A DNA stretch of 64,000 bases from an uncultured Acidobacteriia bacterium (lineage in GTDB: Bacteria; Acidobacteriota; Terriglobia; Bryobacterales; Bryobacteraceae): NCBI GenBank assembly GCA_903907865.1, contig CAIVPR010000164.1:41474-105473 (forward strand), written 5' to 3'. The notes beneath the pieces were generated by a model. The model had not been told where the DNA came from, did no database searches, and saw only the letters and a list, made by a program, of their open reading frames with translations. Of the stretch, positions 51,685 through 59,869 are shown piece after piece; the first letter of the stretch is position 1; every line of letters starts with the position of its first letter. Both the position numbers and the translations under genes were made by a program.

Positions 51685-51810
51685 GTTAACTGGTTAACTG
51701 TCGACCCGTTAACCGTTGCCCTCTGGCCGTGTTTTGTTAGACTTGCCTCGTTGGTGCCGTCTCGTTAACCGTGTTTCGTTAACGGCGGTTCGTTAACGTG
51801 CCTCGTTAAC
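51685..51810. repeat. Cluster of seven GTTAAC hexamers (four in 13-14-bp periodic array)
   Basis: The palindrome GTTAAC occurs at 51685, 51693, 51708, 51764, 51778, 51792 and 51805. The last four share the core YTCGTTAACSG at spacings of 14, 14 and 13 bases. The cluster lies between the start of the copy-2 barrel-thioredoxin gene (51653) and the end of the DUF1552 gene, whose TAA stop is part of the last hexamer. Position and palindromic units suit repeated binding of a dimeric regulator, which is inference. GTTAAC is rare in such G+C-rich DNA. Confidence 0.75.
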
Positions 51811-53125
51811 CGAGGATGGAGCCAATCTTCTTCGTGGCGGTGGGAAACTTTCCCAGTCCCGAGCCCATCACGTTGTCGGCCACCGTCAGGTAGACGTCCC
51901 CGATGGTTCCCATCACCTTCGTATGCAGCCCGGTCGCCGTCTTGTGGTGCCCGGCGAGGACCATCGCCATGCCGCTGGCCTTGTGGGAGTTGGCCTCGGC
52001 ATGCTCGTGGGTGAAGAGCAGGCAGGTATGGTCGAGGACGTTGCCCGCCCCCTCCGGGGTGGCCTTCAACTTCGCCACCAGGTAGGCGAACTCCTCCACA
52101 TGCCACTTGCAGATGTCGCGGAGGATGCGCTGTCCGTCGGCACCGTCGCTGCCCGGCGCTTTGCCGTCGGCGTGTGTGTAGTCGTGGTGCCGCGCGGCGG
52201 TGAGGCCCAGCCAAGGGAACCGGGCCAAGCCCTGTCCCTTTGTGAGCATGTAGGATGCGACGCGGGTCTGGCGCGTCACGAGCGCGTGGGCCAGCAGGTC
52301 GCTCTGGAGTCGGGCGATGCGAGGCCAGTCCTTCATGTCGCCGTCGTAATCCGGTGCTTCCACCTTGCGGTACTCCGGCGGCAGGCCCGCGATGGACCGT
52401 TCCACGTCTCGGATCGCGGCCAACTGCTCTTCGACCCGGTCGGCGTCGTCCTTCGGCAGTTCCTTCTTCAGCGCCCTCGAATCCTCGCTGATGGCGTCGA
52501 GGATGCTTCGCTTGCGGGCGACCCAACCCTGCTCGCGTGCGCCGAACAGGCGGTCGAAGAGCTTGTTGGGGAGCATTTCGGGCGGCAACGGACGGTCGAA
52601 GCCCGACCAACTCATGTTGCGCTGGATGCTTTCGCCGAACGATTCCTGGGACACGCCGATCTGGATCGAGCGGAACCGGGAATCCCCGCCGATCTTGGCC
52701 GCGATTGCTTGGTCGATCGAGGGGCCGCCCGCTCCGTGGCCGGTGAACGGGGTGCAGCTAACCACACCGCTGATCGCCTTGTGGTGGCCATTGCCTGGTC
52801 CGGGAACGGTGGCCGCGGGATTGTCCAACCCCGTCAGAACATGGATATCCTCGCGGAACGGCGCGAGCGGGGAAAGGCACGGGGAGAACTCAAAGTCGCG
52901 TCCCGTGCCTTCCGGCATCCAGTACCGTTCCGGCACGCCGTTGCCGTTGAACCAGAACACGAAACGCGATTCGACAGGCACGCCGGCCGCATACGCCTCG
53001 CCCGTCGAGTTGAACATGCTCACGAGCGGAGGCAGGCCCATGCGCACGGCGGAGCCGGCCACCGTGGCACCCTGCAGGAAGCGCCTGCGGGAGATTCTCT
53101 TTCGTTGGGTGATCGTGTTGGCCAT
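51806..53125 (-). CDS. DUF1552 secreted protein (TAT signal)
   Basis: 439 residues starting with a twin-arginine signal: [20 protein letters not shown], cut near AYA at about residue 47. The remainder is the DUF1552 family: [81 protein letters not shown], and [20 protein letters not shown]. Family members occur with DUF1592/1588-type cytochrome-like proteins in planctomycetes and Acidobacteria; here that partner is absent. The fold is sulfatase/alkaline-phosphatase-related, function unproven. Metal-binding His and Asp residues are abundant. Probably periplasmic. Confidence 0.9.
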   Translation of the reverse strand: MANTITQRKRISRRRFLQGATVAGSAVRMGLPPLVSMFNSTGEAYAAGVPVESRFVFWFNGNGVPERYWMPEGTGRDFEFSPCLSPLAPFREDIHVLTGLDNPAATVPGPGNGHHKAISGVVSCTPFTGHGAGGPSIDQAIAAKIGGDSRFRSIQIGVSQESFGESIQRNMSWSGFDRPLPPEMLPNKLFDRLFGAREQGWVARKRSILDAISEDSRALKKELPKDDADRVEEQLAAIRDVERSIAGLPPEYRKVEAPDYDGDMKDWPRIARLQSDLLAHALVTRQTRVASYMLTKGQGLARFPWLGLTAARHHDYTHADGKAPGSDGADGQRILRDICKWHVEEFAYLVAKLKATPEGAGNVLDHTCLLFTHEHAEANSHKASGMAMVLAGHHKTATGLHTKVMGTIGDVYLTVADNVMGSGLGKFPTATKKIGSILG

Positions 53126-53187
53126 TAACCGCTATCATAACCGAAATTTTCTCCACCGGGCCCGCCCAGCTATAGTGGGATTTCAGC

Positions 53188-54192
53188 ATGCCCGAATTGC
53201 GCAAAGATCCGGTGACCGACCGCTGGGTCATCATCTCCACGGACCGTGCCCGGCGGCCCGCCGACTTCGTCCGCGAACCGGTCCCGGATACCCCCTCGGG
53301 CCGCTTTTGCCCCTACTGTTCCGGCAACGAGTCGAAGACGCCCCCCGAAGTGCTGGCCTACCGGACCGGCACCGGTCGCAACCAGCCCGGCTGGAGCCTC
53401 CGCGTCGTGCCCAACAAGTTCCCGGTACTCGGCATCGAGGGCGATCTCAACCGCGAGGGCGAAGGGCTTTTCGACAAGATGCAGGGCATCGGAGCCCACG
53501 AGGTCGTCATCGAGTCGCCCGACCACGCTCTGAGCATGACGGACCTCTCCGACCGCGCCATCGAGCAGGTTCTCCTCGCCTTCCGGGACCGCATGCGCGA
53601 CCTGAAGAACGACCACCGCTTGCGCTACGTCCTGCTCTTCAAAAACCACGGCGTGCCCGCCGGGGCGACGCTGGAACACTCGCATTCTCAACTGATCGCC
53701 CTGCCCGTGGTGCCGAAGCGCGTGACCGAGGAGATCGAGGGGGCGCAGAAGTACTACCACTTCAAGGAGCGGTGCGTCTTCTGCGACATCATCCGCCAGG
53801 AACTGCGCGCCGGGACGCGCGTTGTGACGGAGACGGACGAATACGCCGCGATCTCGCCCTATGCCGCCCGGTTCCCGTTCGAGACGTGGATTCTGCCACG
53901 TCGCCACAGGTCCCACTTCGAGGATACGGATCCCGCTCAGTTCAAGAATCTAGCATGGGTGCTCAAGTCGACCCTGCGGAAGCTGGAAAAGGTGCTGGAG
54001 CGTCCGGCTTACAACCTGTTGGTCCACACCGCGCCGCTGCAGGAGGCAGGTTCGCCGCACTACCACTGGCATATCGAGATCATCCCGAAGCTAACTCGCG
54101 TGGCGGGCTTCGAGTGGGGCACGGGTTTCTATATCAATCCGACCCCGCCGGAGGAATCGGCCCAGTTCCTGCGGGATGCGGGCTTGGCGTAG
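53188..54192 (+). CDS. galT: Galactose-1-phosphate uridylyltransferase
   Basis: 334 residues of the GalT family (HIT superfamily): LRKDPVTDRWVIISTDRARR, zinc-site cysteines in FCPYCSGNESKTP, VPNKFPVLGIEG, FKNHGVPAGATLEHSHSQLI, and the active-site SPHYHWHIEIIPKL (H-x-H-x-H). It moves UMP between UDP-glucose and galactose-1-phosphate in the Leloir pathway; some relatives act as ADP-glucose phosphorylase-like enzymes, and the short size (334) keeps that alternative open. It is divergent from the DUF1552 gene and followed by yicC after 72 bases. Confidence 0.9.
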   Translation: MPELRKDPVTDRWVIISTDRARRPADFVREPVPDTPSGRFCPYCSGNESKTPPEVLAYRTGTGRNQPGWSLRVVPNKFPVLGIEGDLNREGEGLFDKMQGIGAHEVVIESPDHALSMTDLSDRAIEQVLLAFRDRMRDLKNDHRLRYVLLFKNHGVPAGATLEHSHSQLIALPVVPKRVTEEIEGAQKYYHFKERCVFCDIIRQELRAGTRVVTETDEYAAISPYAARFPFETWILPRRHRSHFEDTDPAQFKNLAWVLKSTLRKLEKVLERPAYNLLVHTAPLQEAGSPHYHWHIEIIPKLTRVAGFEWGTGFYINPTPPEESAQFLRDAGLA

Positions 54193-54264
54193 GGGATCGT
54201 TCGCCATCTCGGTCTCCGGTCCGCTCCCCGTCCGCCCCGCAATGCAATAATCGGAATTCACCGC

Positions 54265-55176
54265 ATGCCGATCCGCAGCATGACCGGTTTCGCCCGTGTG
54301 GCCCGCCCCACACCCTTTGGCGAACTGACTCTCTCCATCAAGGCCGTGAACCATCGCGGCCTCGACCTGCATTTCCACCTCCCCGGCGACTTCGATCCCG
54401 TCGAGCCAGCCCTCCGTTCCCTGATCCGCTCCCGCGTCACCCGCGGCCACATCCAAGTCCAAGGCTCGTTCAAGCGCCACGGCGAAGCCGCCACCGCCGC
54501 CACCCTCAACGAACCCCTTTTCCGCGCTTGGCTCGCTGCCTTCCGCACCGCAGCCGAACTTTCCGGGCTCAACGCCAATCCCGACATCAGCGACGCTCTC
54601 CGCGTCCCCGGCATGCTGGATTCGCGCGCCGCAACCCCCGTGCCGGAATCCCACGACGACGACGCCTTCGCCGCCGAAGTCCTGTCCGCCGCCTCCGAGG
54701 CCCTCGACGAGCTGGACGCTTTCCGACTCCGCGAAGGTGCCGCCACCGAGGCTGAAATCCGCGCCCGCACCGCCTCCATCCGGGATATCGTGGCGCAGAT
54801 GACCGACATCCGCACTCGCGCCCTGCCCGCGTTTCACAACCGGCTCCGCGAGCGCCTCTCCGACCTTCTCTCCGGCACCCACATCGAACCCGCCCGTCTC
54901 GCCCAGGAAGCCGCCCTGCTCGCCGAGCGTAGCGACATCAGCGAGGAACTTGTCCGCCTGTCGACCCACGCGGCACAGGTGGAAAACCTTCTCGCCGCAA
55001 CCGGTGACACGGGTAAGAAGCTCGACTTCCTCCTCCAGGAGATGAATCGGGAAACCAACACCATCCTTTCGAAGACCGGCGGCCTCGGCGAACAGGGACT
55101 CACCCTGACCGACCTCGGCCTCGCCTCGAAGGCCGAAATCGACCGCATACGGGAACAGTCCCTCAATATCGAATGA
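54265..55176 (+). CDS. YicC-family endoribonuclease
   Basis: 303 residues: PIRSMTGFARVARPTPFGEL at the start and the C-terminal DUF1732 part DISEELVRLSTHAAQVENLL, TGKKLDFLLQEMNRETNTIL and SKAEIDRIREQSLNIE, all standard YicC features; length typical (about 290). YicC proteins cut RNA and take part in stationary-phase RNA turnover. Its stop overlaps the gmk start by 4 bases, an arrangement conserved widely (yicC-gmk-rpoZ-coaBC). Confidence 0.93.
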   Translation: MPIRSMTGFARVARPTPFGELTLSIKAVNHRGLDLHFHLPGDFDPVEPALRSLIRSRVTRGHIQVQGSFKRHGEAATAATLNEPLFRAWLAAFRTAAELSGLNANPDISDALRVPGMLDSRAATPVPESHDDDAFAAEVLSAASEALDELDAFRLREGAATEAEIRARTASIRDIVAQMTDIRTRALPAFHNRLRERLSDLLSGTHIEPARLAQEAALLAERSDISEELVRLSTHAAQVENLLAATGDTGKKLDFLLQEMNRETNTILSKTGGLGEQGLTLTDLGLASKAEIDRIREQSLNIE

Positions 55177-55793
55177 CCGGCGTCTTCATCATCTCCGCAC
55201 CCTCGGGGTCGGGCAAATCGACCCTCGTAAACCGGCTTATGGCCGAGGTGCCCAAGCTTACCTTCTCGGTCTCCTACACCACCCGCAAGCCCCGCGGCGC
55301 GGAAAAGGACGGCGAGGCCTACCACTTTATCGAGCGCGGCGAGTTCGAAGACCGCATCGGCAACAACGAGTTCCTTGAGCACGCCGAAGTTTTCGGCAAC
55401 TACTACGGCACCCACCGGAGTGCCCTCCGCATCGCCCGGGACCAGGAATTGGACTTGGTACTCGACATTGACGTGCAAGGTGCGTCACAATTGAAACAGA
55501 CGATTCCCGACGCCGTCTCCATTTTCATCCTCGCCCCGTCGAGGGAGATCTTGGAACAGCGTTTGCGGTCGCGCAGTTCCGACAGCGACGAGACCATCCG
55601 TCGACGTTTGGCCGACGCGGCACGGGAGATTCGCGATTACAGCCGGTACGACTACGTGCTTGTCAACCAGGACCTCGACGAGGCGGCGGAAACGCTGAAA
55701 TCCATCGTTCGGGCCGAACGGGTCAGGCGTGTGCGGGTGGAGGACAGGATTCGTCCGATCCTCGGGACCTTCGATGCCGCTTTAGGGGCCTAG
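55173..55793 (+). CDS. gmk: Guanylate kinase
   Basis: 206 residues: P-loop FIISAPSGSGKSTLVNRLMA, GMP-binding SVSYTTRKPRGAEKDGEAYH, FLEHAEVFGNYYGTHRSALR, LVLDIDVQGASQLKQTIPDA, and the lid RSSDSDETIRRRLADAAREI. It converts GMP to GDP with ATP. Coupled to yicC by a 4-base overlap, and followed by rpoZ after 25 bases. All catalytic residues are present. Confidence 0.96.
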   Translation: MTGVFIISAPSGSGKSTLVNRLMAEVPKLTFSVSYTTRKPRGAEKDGEAYHFIERGEFEDRIGNNEFLEHAEVFGNYYGTHRSALRIARDQELDLVLDIDVQGASQLKQTIPDAVSIFILAPSREILEQRLRSRSSDSDETIRRRLADAAREIRDYSRYDYVLVNQDLDEAAETLKSIVRAERVRRVRVEDRIRPILGTFDAALGA

Positions 55794-55818
55794 CCGCCCC
55801 GGGAAGTTTAGAAAACAG

Positions 55819-56085
55819 ATGACCGACGCACCAATTCGCAACAACATGCACTGCTCGATTCCGGACGATCCGGACCAGAGCACCTACCGTTTCATCATCG
55901 TGGCCGCCAAGCGCGCCCGGCAACTGCAGAGCGGACACCGCCCCGTGCTTCCGACGTCGTCCCGCAAGGCGACCGTGATCGCGATGGAGGAGGCACGCCG
56001 CGGCCTAATCAAGTACGACATCCCGATGCCCGTGCTGACTCCCGACGTCCTGCCCGAAGATTTCGCGGTGGAAGCCATCGCGTAA
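55819..56085 (+). CDS. rpoZ: RNA polymerase omega subunit
   Basis: 88 residues. The core YRFIIVAAKRARQLQSGHRP with the conserved R-x-x-I/L-V-x-x-A-A-x-R-A-R-Q-L pattern, then KATVIAMEEARRGLIKYDIP, identifies omega. The N-terminus (MTDAPIRNNMHCSIPDDPDQ) is a little longer than in Proteobacteria. It helps assemble and stabilise the polymerase beta' subunit and can mediate ppGpp effects. Its position between gmk and coaBC is the standard one. Confidence 0.93.
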   Translation: MTDAPIRNNMHCSIPDDPDQSTYRFIIVAAKRARQLQSGHRPVLPTSSRKATVIAMEEARRGLIKYDIPMPVLTPDVLPEDFAVEAIA

Positions 56086-56109
56086 GTCGCGCGACCCGGC
56101 CCGGCACGT

Positions 56110-57312
56110 ATGCGGATCGTTCTTGGCGTCAGCGGCGGAATCGCGGCTTACAAAGCTGCCGAACTTGCCCGCCAACTCGTCCGGAACGGCCATGACATCA
56201 CCGTTGTTTTGACCAAGGGGGCGGAGGAGTTCATCCGCCCCCTTACCTTTGCCTCGCTCACTGGACGCAAGGTCATCACCGATATCTTTTCCTCCGCCAG
56301 TCCCGATGCCACGCTTTCGAGCGCCGTCGAGCATATCGGCGTCGCCCAAGAGCACGATCTCCTGCTGGTGGCCCCGGCCACGGCGGACGTCATCGGCAAG
56401 TTTGCCCACGGCCTCGCGGGCGATTTCCTTTCCACCCTATACTTGGCATTTCCCGGGCCGGTCGTCCTGGCACCAGCCATGAACAACCGCATGTGGGAGC
56501 ATGCAGCCGTCGTCGCGAACGTCGCGGCGCTGCGGGCGCGTGGCCACGTGATCGTCGAGCCCGGTGAGGGCTACCTTGCCTGCGGCACCATCGGTCCGGG
56601 CCGTTTGGCCGAGAATGACAAGATCGTCGCCGCCGTCAAGGAAGTCTTCCGTCCCAAAGTGACCGATCTGGCTGGTGAAACCATCCTGATCACCGCCGGT
56701 CCCACCCGCGAACCTATCGACCCCGTCCGCTATATCTCCAACCGATCCAGCGGCAAGATGGGCTATGCTCTTGCCGAAGCCGCTCTAGAACGCGGGGCAC
56801 GGGTGCTGTTAGTCAGCGGTCCTGTAAACCTGACGCCGCCTTCCGGGGCCGAGGTGGACAACGTCCAGACCTCCCAACAAATGCGCGACGCAGTTTTCGC
56901 ACGCCTGCCCGACGCGACCGTGGTGATCAAGTGCGCCGCCGTGGCCGATTTCCGCCCGTCCAACCCGTCGGCGCAGAAGATCAAGAAGACCGCAGCCCGA
57001 ATCTCCCTTGAGCTCGACCCGGCTCCAGATATCCTGTCCGAACTCGGCCAGAAACGCAACGGCTTCCTGCTCATCGGTTTCGCCGCCGAAACCGAGAACC
57101 TGCGCGAGTATGCCCGCAAGAAGCTGGAATCGAAGAACTGCGACATGATCGTGGCCAACCTGGTGGGCGGCGACGAGTCCGGCTTCGAGTCCGATGTCAA
57201 CCAAGTCCTGCTCGTCCTGCGCAACGGCGAGAACATTCCGGTCGAGAAGGCTCCGAAGCGGCAGATCGCCGACCGGATCCTCGACCAGATTGCGAAACTG
57301 AGTCCCCGATGA
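56110..57312 (+). CDS. coaBC: Bifunctional phosphopantothenoylcysteine decarboxylase/synthetase
   Basis: 400 residues. CoaC flavoprotein half (about 1-180): LGVSGGIAAYKAAELARQLV, LVAPATADVIGKFAHGLAGD, APAMNNRMWEHAAV and GYLACGTIGPGRLAE, with the active-site His/Asn/Cys elements. CoaB half (about 190-395): ITAGPTREPIDPVRYISNRS then SGKMGYALAEAALERGARVL, and KCAAVADFRP, FAAETENLREYARKKLESKN. It catalyses two steps of coenzyme A synthesis. It overlaps the glycosylase gene by 4 bases. Confidence 0.96.
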   Translation: MRIVLGVSGGIAAYKAAELARQLVRNGHDITVVLTKGAEEFIRPLTFASLTGRKVITDIFSSASPDATLSSAVEHIGVAQEHDLLLVAPATADVIGKFAHGLAGDFLSTLYLAFPGPVVLAPAMNNRMWEHAAVVANVAALRARGHVIVEPGEGYLACGTIGPGRLAENDKIVAAVKEVFRPKVTDLAGETILITAGPTREPIDPVRYISNRSSGKMGYALAEAALERGARVLLVSGPVNLTPPSGAEVDNVQTSQQMRDAVFARLPDATVVIKCAAVADFRPSNPSAQKIKKTAARISLELDPAPDILSELGQKRNGFLLIGFAAETENLREYARKKLESKNCDMIVANLVGGDESGFESDVNQVLLVLRNGENIPVEKAPKRQIADRILDQIAKLSPR

Positions 57313-58142
57313 GTACCCAAGATCTGCGAGCACGGTTGGAATACTACCGCGACCTGGGCGTGAAGGACCTGTACCGGCGGAGTGCGACTGCCGCGCAGCC
57401 CGCGCTTGTGGTCGAGAGTGCCCCCGAGGTCGTTTTTGCGCAGCCGATCGCGAAGAAGCCCGTGGCGGTTGCGCCGAAACCCGTTCCACCACCATTACCT
57501 CCTCCACCCGCACCCCGGATCGAGATTCCGAAAGTGACCGAAATCCAACTGCCCGGCATGGCGCCGGAAAACGACACCCTCGACCGCATCTGTTCCGACA
57601 TTGGCGACTGTACCCGCTGCCGCCTCCACCTCGGGCGCAATAAGATCGTCTTCGGCTCCGGCAACCCGGTCTCGAAGCTGGTCTTCGTGGGCGAAGGCCC
57701 CGGTGCCGACGAGGACGAGCAGGGGCTGCCGTTCGTCGGTCGCGCCGGGCAGTTGTTGACCCAGATGATCGAAGGGACGTCCGCCAAGGAGGGCATCCCC
57801 ATCAAGCGCGACGACGTCTACATTTGCAACGTCGTGAAATGCCGTCCGCCGGACAACCGCAACCCCGAGCCTGACGAGATGGAGATCTGCGGCCAGTTCC
57901 TGTTCCGCCAGTTGTCGGCGATCCAGCCCAAGGCCATCTGCGCCCTCGGCTCGACGGCGGCCAAGGCGCTTTTGGGCGGCAAGGACGGCGTCACCAAGCT
58001 GCGTGGCAAATGGCACAAGTGGCGCGACATCCCGCTGATCGTGACCTACCACCCCTCCTACCTGTTGCGGGCTTACAACCAAGACGCCAAGCGCGAGGCT
58101 TGGGAGGATTTGAAGAAGGTCCTGCACTTCGTCTACGATTGA
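57309..58142 (+). CDS. Uracil-DNA glycosylase, family 4-like with Fe-S cysteines
   Basis: 277 residues. An extended N-terminal part with a Pro-rich linker (PPPLPPPPAPR at about 58-68) precedes the catalytic domain (about 90-277): cysteines in DIGDCTRCRLHLG and ICNVVKCRPPDNRNPEPDEM for the [4Fe-4S] cluster, the motif FVGEGPGADEDEQGLPFVGR, and LIVTYHPSYLLRAYNQD with the late His. It removes uracil from DNA during base excision repair. The start overlaps the coaBC stop (ATGA). The variable N-terminus is common in Acidobacteria and of unknown role. Confidence 0.92.
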   Translation: MSTQDLRARLEYYRDLGVKDLYRRSATAAQPALVVESAPEVVFAQPIAKKPVAVAPKPVPPPLPPPPAPRIEIPKVTEIQLPGMAPENDTLDRICSDIGDCTRCRLHLGRNKIVFGSGNPVSKLVFVGEGPGADEDEQGLPFVGRAGQLLTQMIEGTSAKEGIPIKRDDVYICNVVKCRPPDNRNPEPDEMEICGQFLFRQLSAIQPKAICALGSTAAKALLGGKDGVTKLRGKWHKWRDIPLIVTYHPSYLLRAYNQDAKREAWEDLKKVLHFVYD

Positions 58143-58231
58143 GGACCTTTCAGGTCGCTATGACCGGGGAATGGACCCAGCGGGTCACACCGCCCCGCAG
58201 TCCGGTTACGGCTGGCTGAAAGCCCGCCATG

Positions 58232-58278
58232 AGGCGGCGTAAGCCGCCTTTCATCCGGATTGGTGGGCCAAAGGCCCA
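58232..58278. terminator. Two hairpins in the 182-base convergent gap
   Basis: Hairpin 1: AGGCGGC (58232-58238), loop GTAA, GCCGCCT (58243-58249), followed by two more T. Hairpin 2: TGGGCC (58264-58269), loop AAA, GGCCCA (58273-58278). A GACCT-TTC-AGGTC stem also lies just after the glycosylase stop. They sit between convergent transcription units and probably help stop both; U-tracts are short. Confidence 0.55.
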
Positions 58279-58324
58279 TGGGCACTCCCTCGCGGTCGCG
58301 GCTCGGCGGAATCCACCGACACGG

Positions 58325-59869
58325 TCATTGCCATTGGGCCCTCCATAGCGCTTCGGGGGATACTTTTGGTGCGAACTCGCACCTCAATGCCAGTTCCTGC
58401 ACGGCGAGATAAAGCAGGGCGACGGGAATGACCAGGACGGCGACGCTGTTGGCTGGGAGCGCGAATCCTAGCCATGCGGTCCTGTTCTCCAGGAACCGCC
58501 AGCGCTGGGACAGGCCGAGGGCGGGGAACACCATCGGAACATACAGGGCGATGCTGGTCGCGATGGCCATCCACCGCACCCACGGCGGCATCCTGGTGAA
58601 GCCCCTCCATGTCGGCAGAAGTACCAGCAATGCGGCGGCGAAGATGACGGCGCAGAACATTGCGTAGTCGATCGCCCGTTCCCGGAAGTCTCCATGGTGG
58701 ATGGTGGCGTCGTAAGCGCGGCGGAACTGCCAAGTTATATATTGCTGGCTATACTCGCAACTGACCGCATACGGATTGTAGATCTGGAAGCTGCCGAACG
58801 GTACCATTGGCGGCCGGTGGGACTCGCCCCATGGGGCTGTGATTGTGGGAGCCGTGCCGTCTGGAGCGGTTTTCCATAGGTTGAGCGGGACTGTGAAATC
58901 CGGTTTGCCACACGGCGCGTGGGTAACTTGGATCGGCGTGTCCGGCTTCTTCGAATAGATTTGGTTGTGGACGGCGTGTCCGGCCATTAAGGATAGAGTG
59001 GCGGGAAGCAGTAGAGCCGCGAGAATAGTCCGGCGGGAGACAGGGAGCGGCTGAAGCCAGTTGATTCCCCGGTGCGCCATCGAAATACAGACTCCGCCCA
59101 TGAAGCAGGATAGGTATCCGGACTGCGCCATGCCCTGAATGAATAGAATCGGTATCCAAATCGCGTATGGGAGTGTGTAACAGGACCGCACGAGGGGCAT
59201 CAAGGCCAAGGCCGGAATTCGGTGTCTGGGTTCGGATGCCGACCGGGTTTGCGTACGCGGGTTGGCCGCGTACGACTTCGGCGCGACCCGATATCCGACG
59301 AAAACGATGACAAATGCCATGAGGGACGCGCCGAGGGTTAACGCACCGCCGTCCAGCAGAAAGGGTTTATCCGGTCGGAGGAAGCTGAGCCGGATTGCGG
59401 CCCAGAACATTACGGCCATCTCGAGGGCCCAGATCATAGTCAACGCTCGTCCACTGTAGTCGGGGTGGCGCAGGCACCAGACTTGGAAGGCCAAGACCGG
59501 AAGGACGGCTACCAGAAGGAATCCGACCGCGTTCTGGACCTGCGCCGGGGATATGTTGTGGCGGAAGAGCACATCCAGAAGCACAACGACCGACAGAAGA
59601 GCGCCGATCAGGGCCAGCAGGATCAGCGTCCGGGCCAGATACAGGGAGCGCACGGGAACTGGCATTCCGGCAAAGAACGCGTGCGTTGATCGCTGCATCG
59701 TCATGGCGACGCTTCCCACCAGTGGAAAGACCATGGACGCTTGCATCAGCAGCAGCGCTTGCGTCGAGTGCATGGCGCTGGCGGCGACCAAGAAAAGGGG
59801 AAGTAGAATCAGGAGGAACCGGGTGATCGAGCCCCACTGCAGTTCCACTTTGGCAAGCTGGCGGATCAC
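58325..59869 (-). CDS. ABC-2-type permease-like membrane protein, copy B
   Basis: 514 residues from GTG 59869, which is 6 bases after a GGAGG sequence and overlaps the previous stop by 4 bases (GTGA); that decides the start over the in-frame ATG at 59896. About ten to twelve helices in two groups, with a soluble loop at about 325-400. Shared landmarks with copy A are FFAGMPVPVRSLYLARTLIL (amphipathic turn Q-R-x-x-x-x-F-x-A-G-x-P-V-P-V-R-S-x-Y-L-A-R), GINWLQPLPVSRRTILAALL and IYNPYAVSCEYS. It most likely forms a heterodimeric exporter channel with copy A. Confidence 0.8.
   Translation of the reverse strand: MIRQLAKVELQWGSITRFLLILLPLFLVAASAMHSTQALLLMQASMVFPLVGSVAMTMQRSTHAFFAGMPVPVRSLYLARTLILLALIGALLSVVVLLDVLFRHNISPAQVQNAVGFLLVAVLPVLAFQVWCLRHPDYSGRALTMIWALEMAVMFWAAIRLSFLRPDKPFLLDGGALTLGASLMAFVIVFVGYRVAPKSYAANPRTQTRSASEPRHRIPALALMPLVRSCYTLPYAIWIPILFIQGMAQSGYLSCFMGGVCISMAHRGINWLQPLPVSRRTILAALLLPATLSLMAGHAVHNQIYSKKPDTPIQVTHAPCGKPDFTVPLNLWKTAPDGTAPTITAPWGESHRPPMVPFGSFQIYNPYAVSCEYSQQYITWQFRRAYDATIHHGDFRERAIDYAMFCAVIFAAALLVLLPTWRGFTRMPPWVRWMAIATSIALYVPMVFPALGLSQRWRFLENRTAWLGFALPANSVAVLVIPVALLYLAVQELALRCEFAPKVSPEALWRAQWQ

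Noticed and set aside
51764..51810. Possible CRISPR-like array in the GTTAAC cluster
   Set aside because: Units are about 14 bases with no constant repeat plus unique spacer structure, and no cas gene is in the window.
52365..54755. 796-codon plus-strand frame across DUF1552, galT and yicC
   Set aside because: It runs through three recognised genes in other frames and becomes Pro/Arg low-complexity; no domain is visible.
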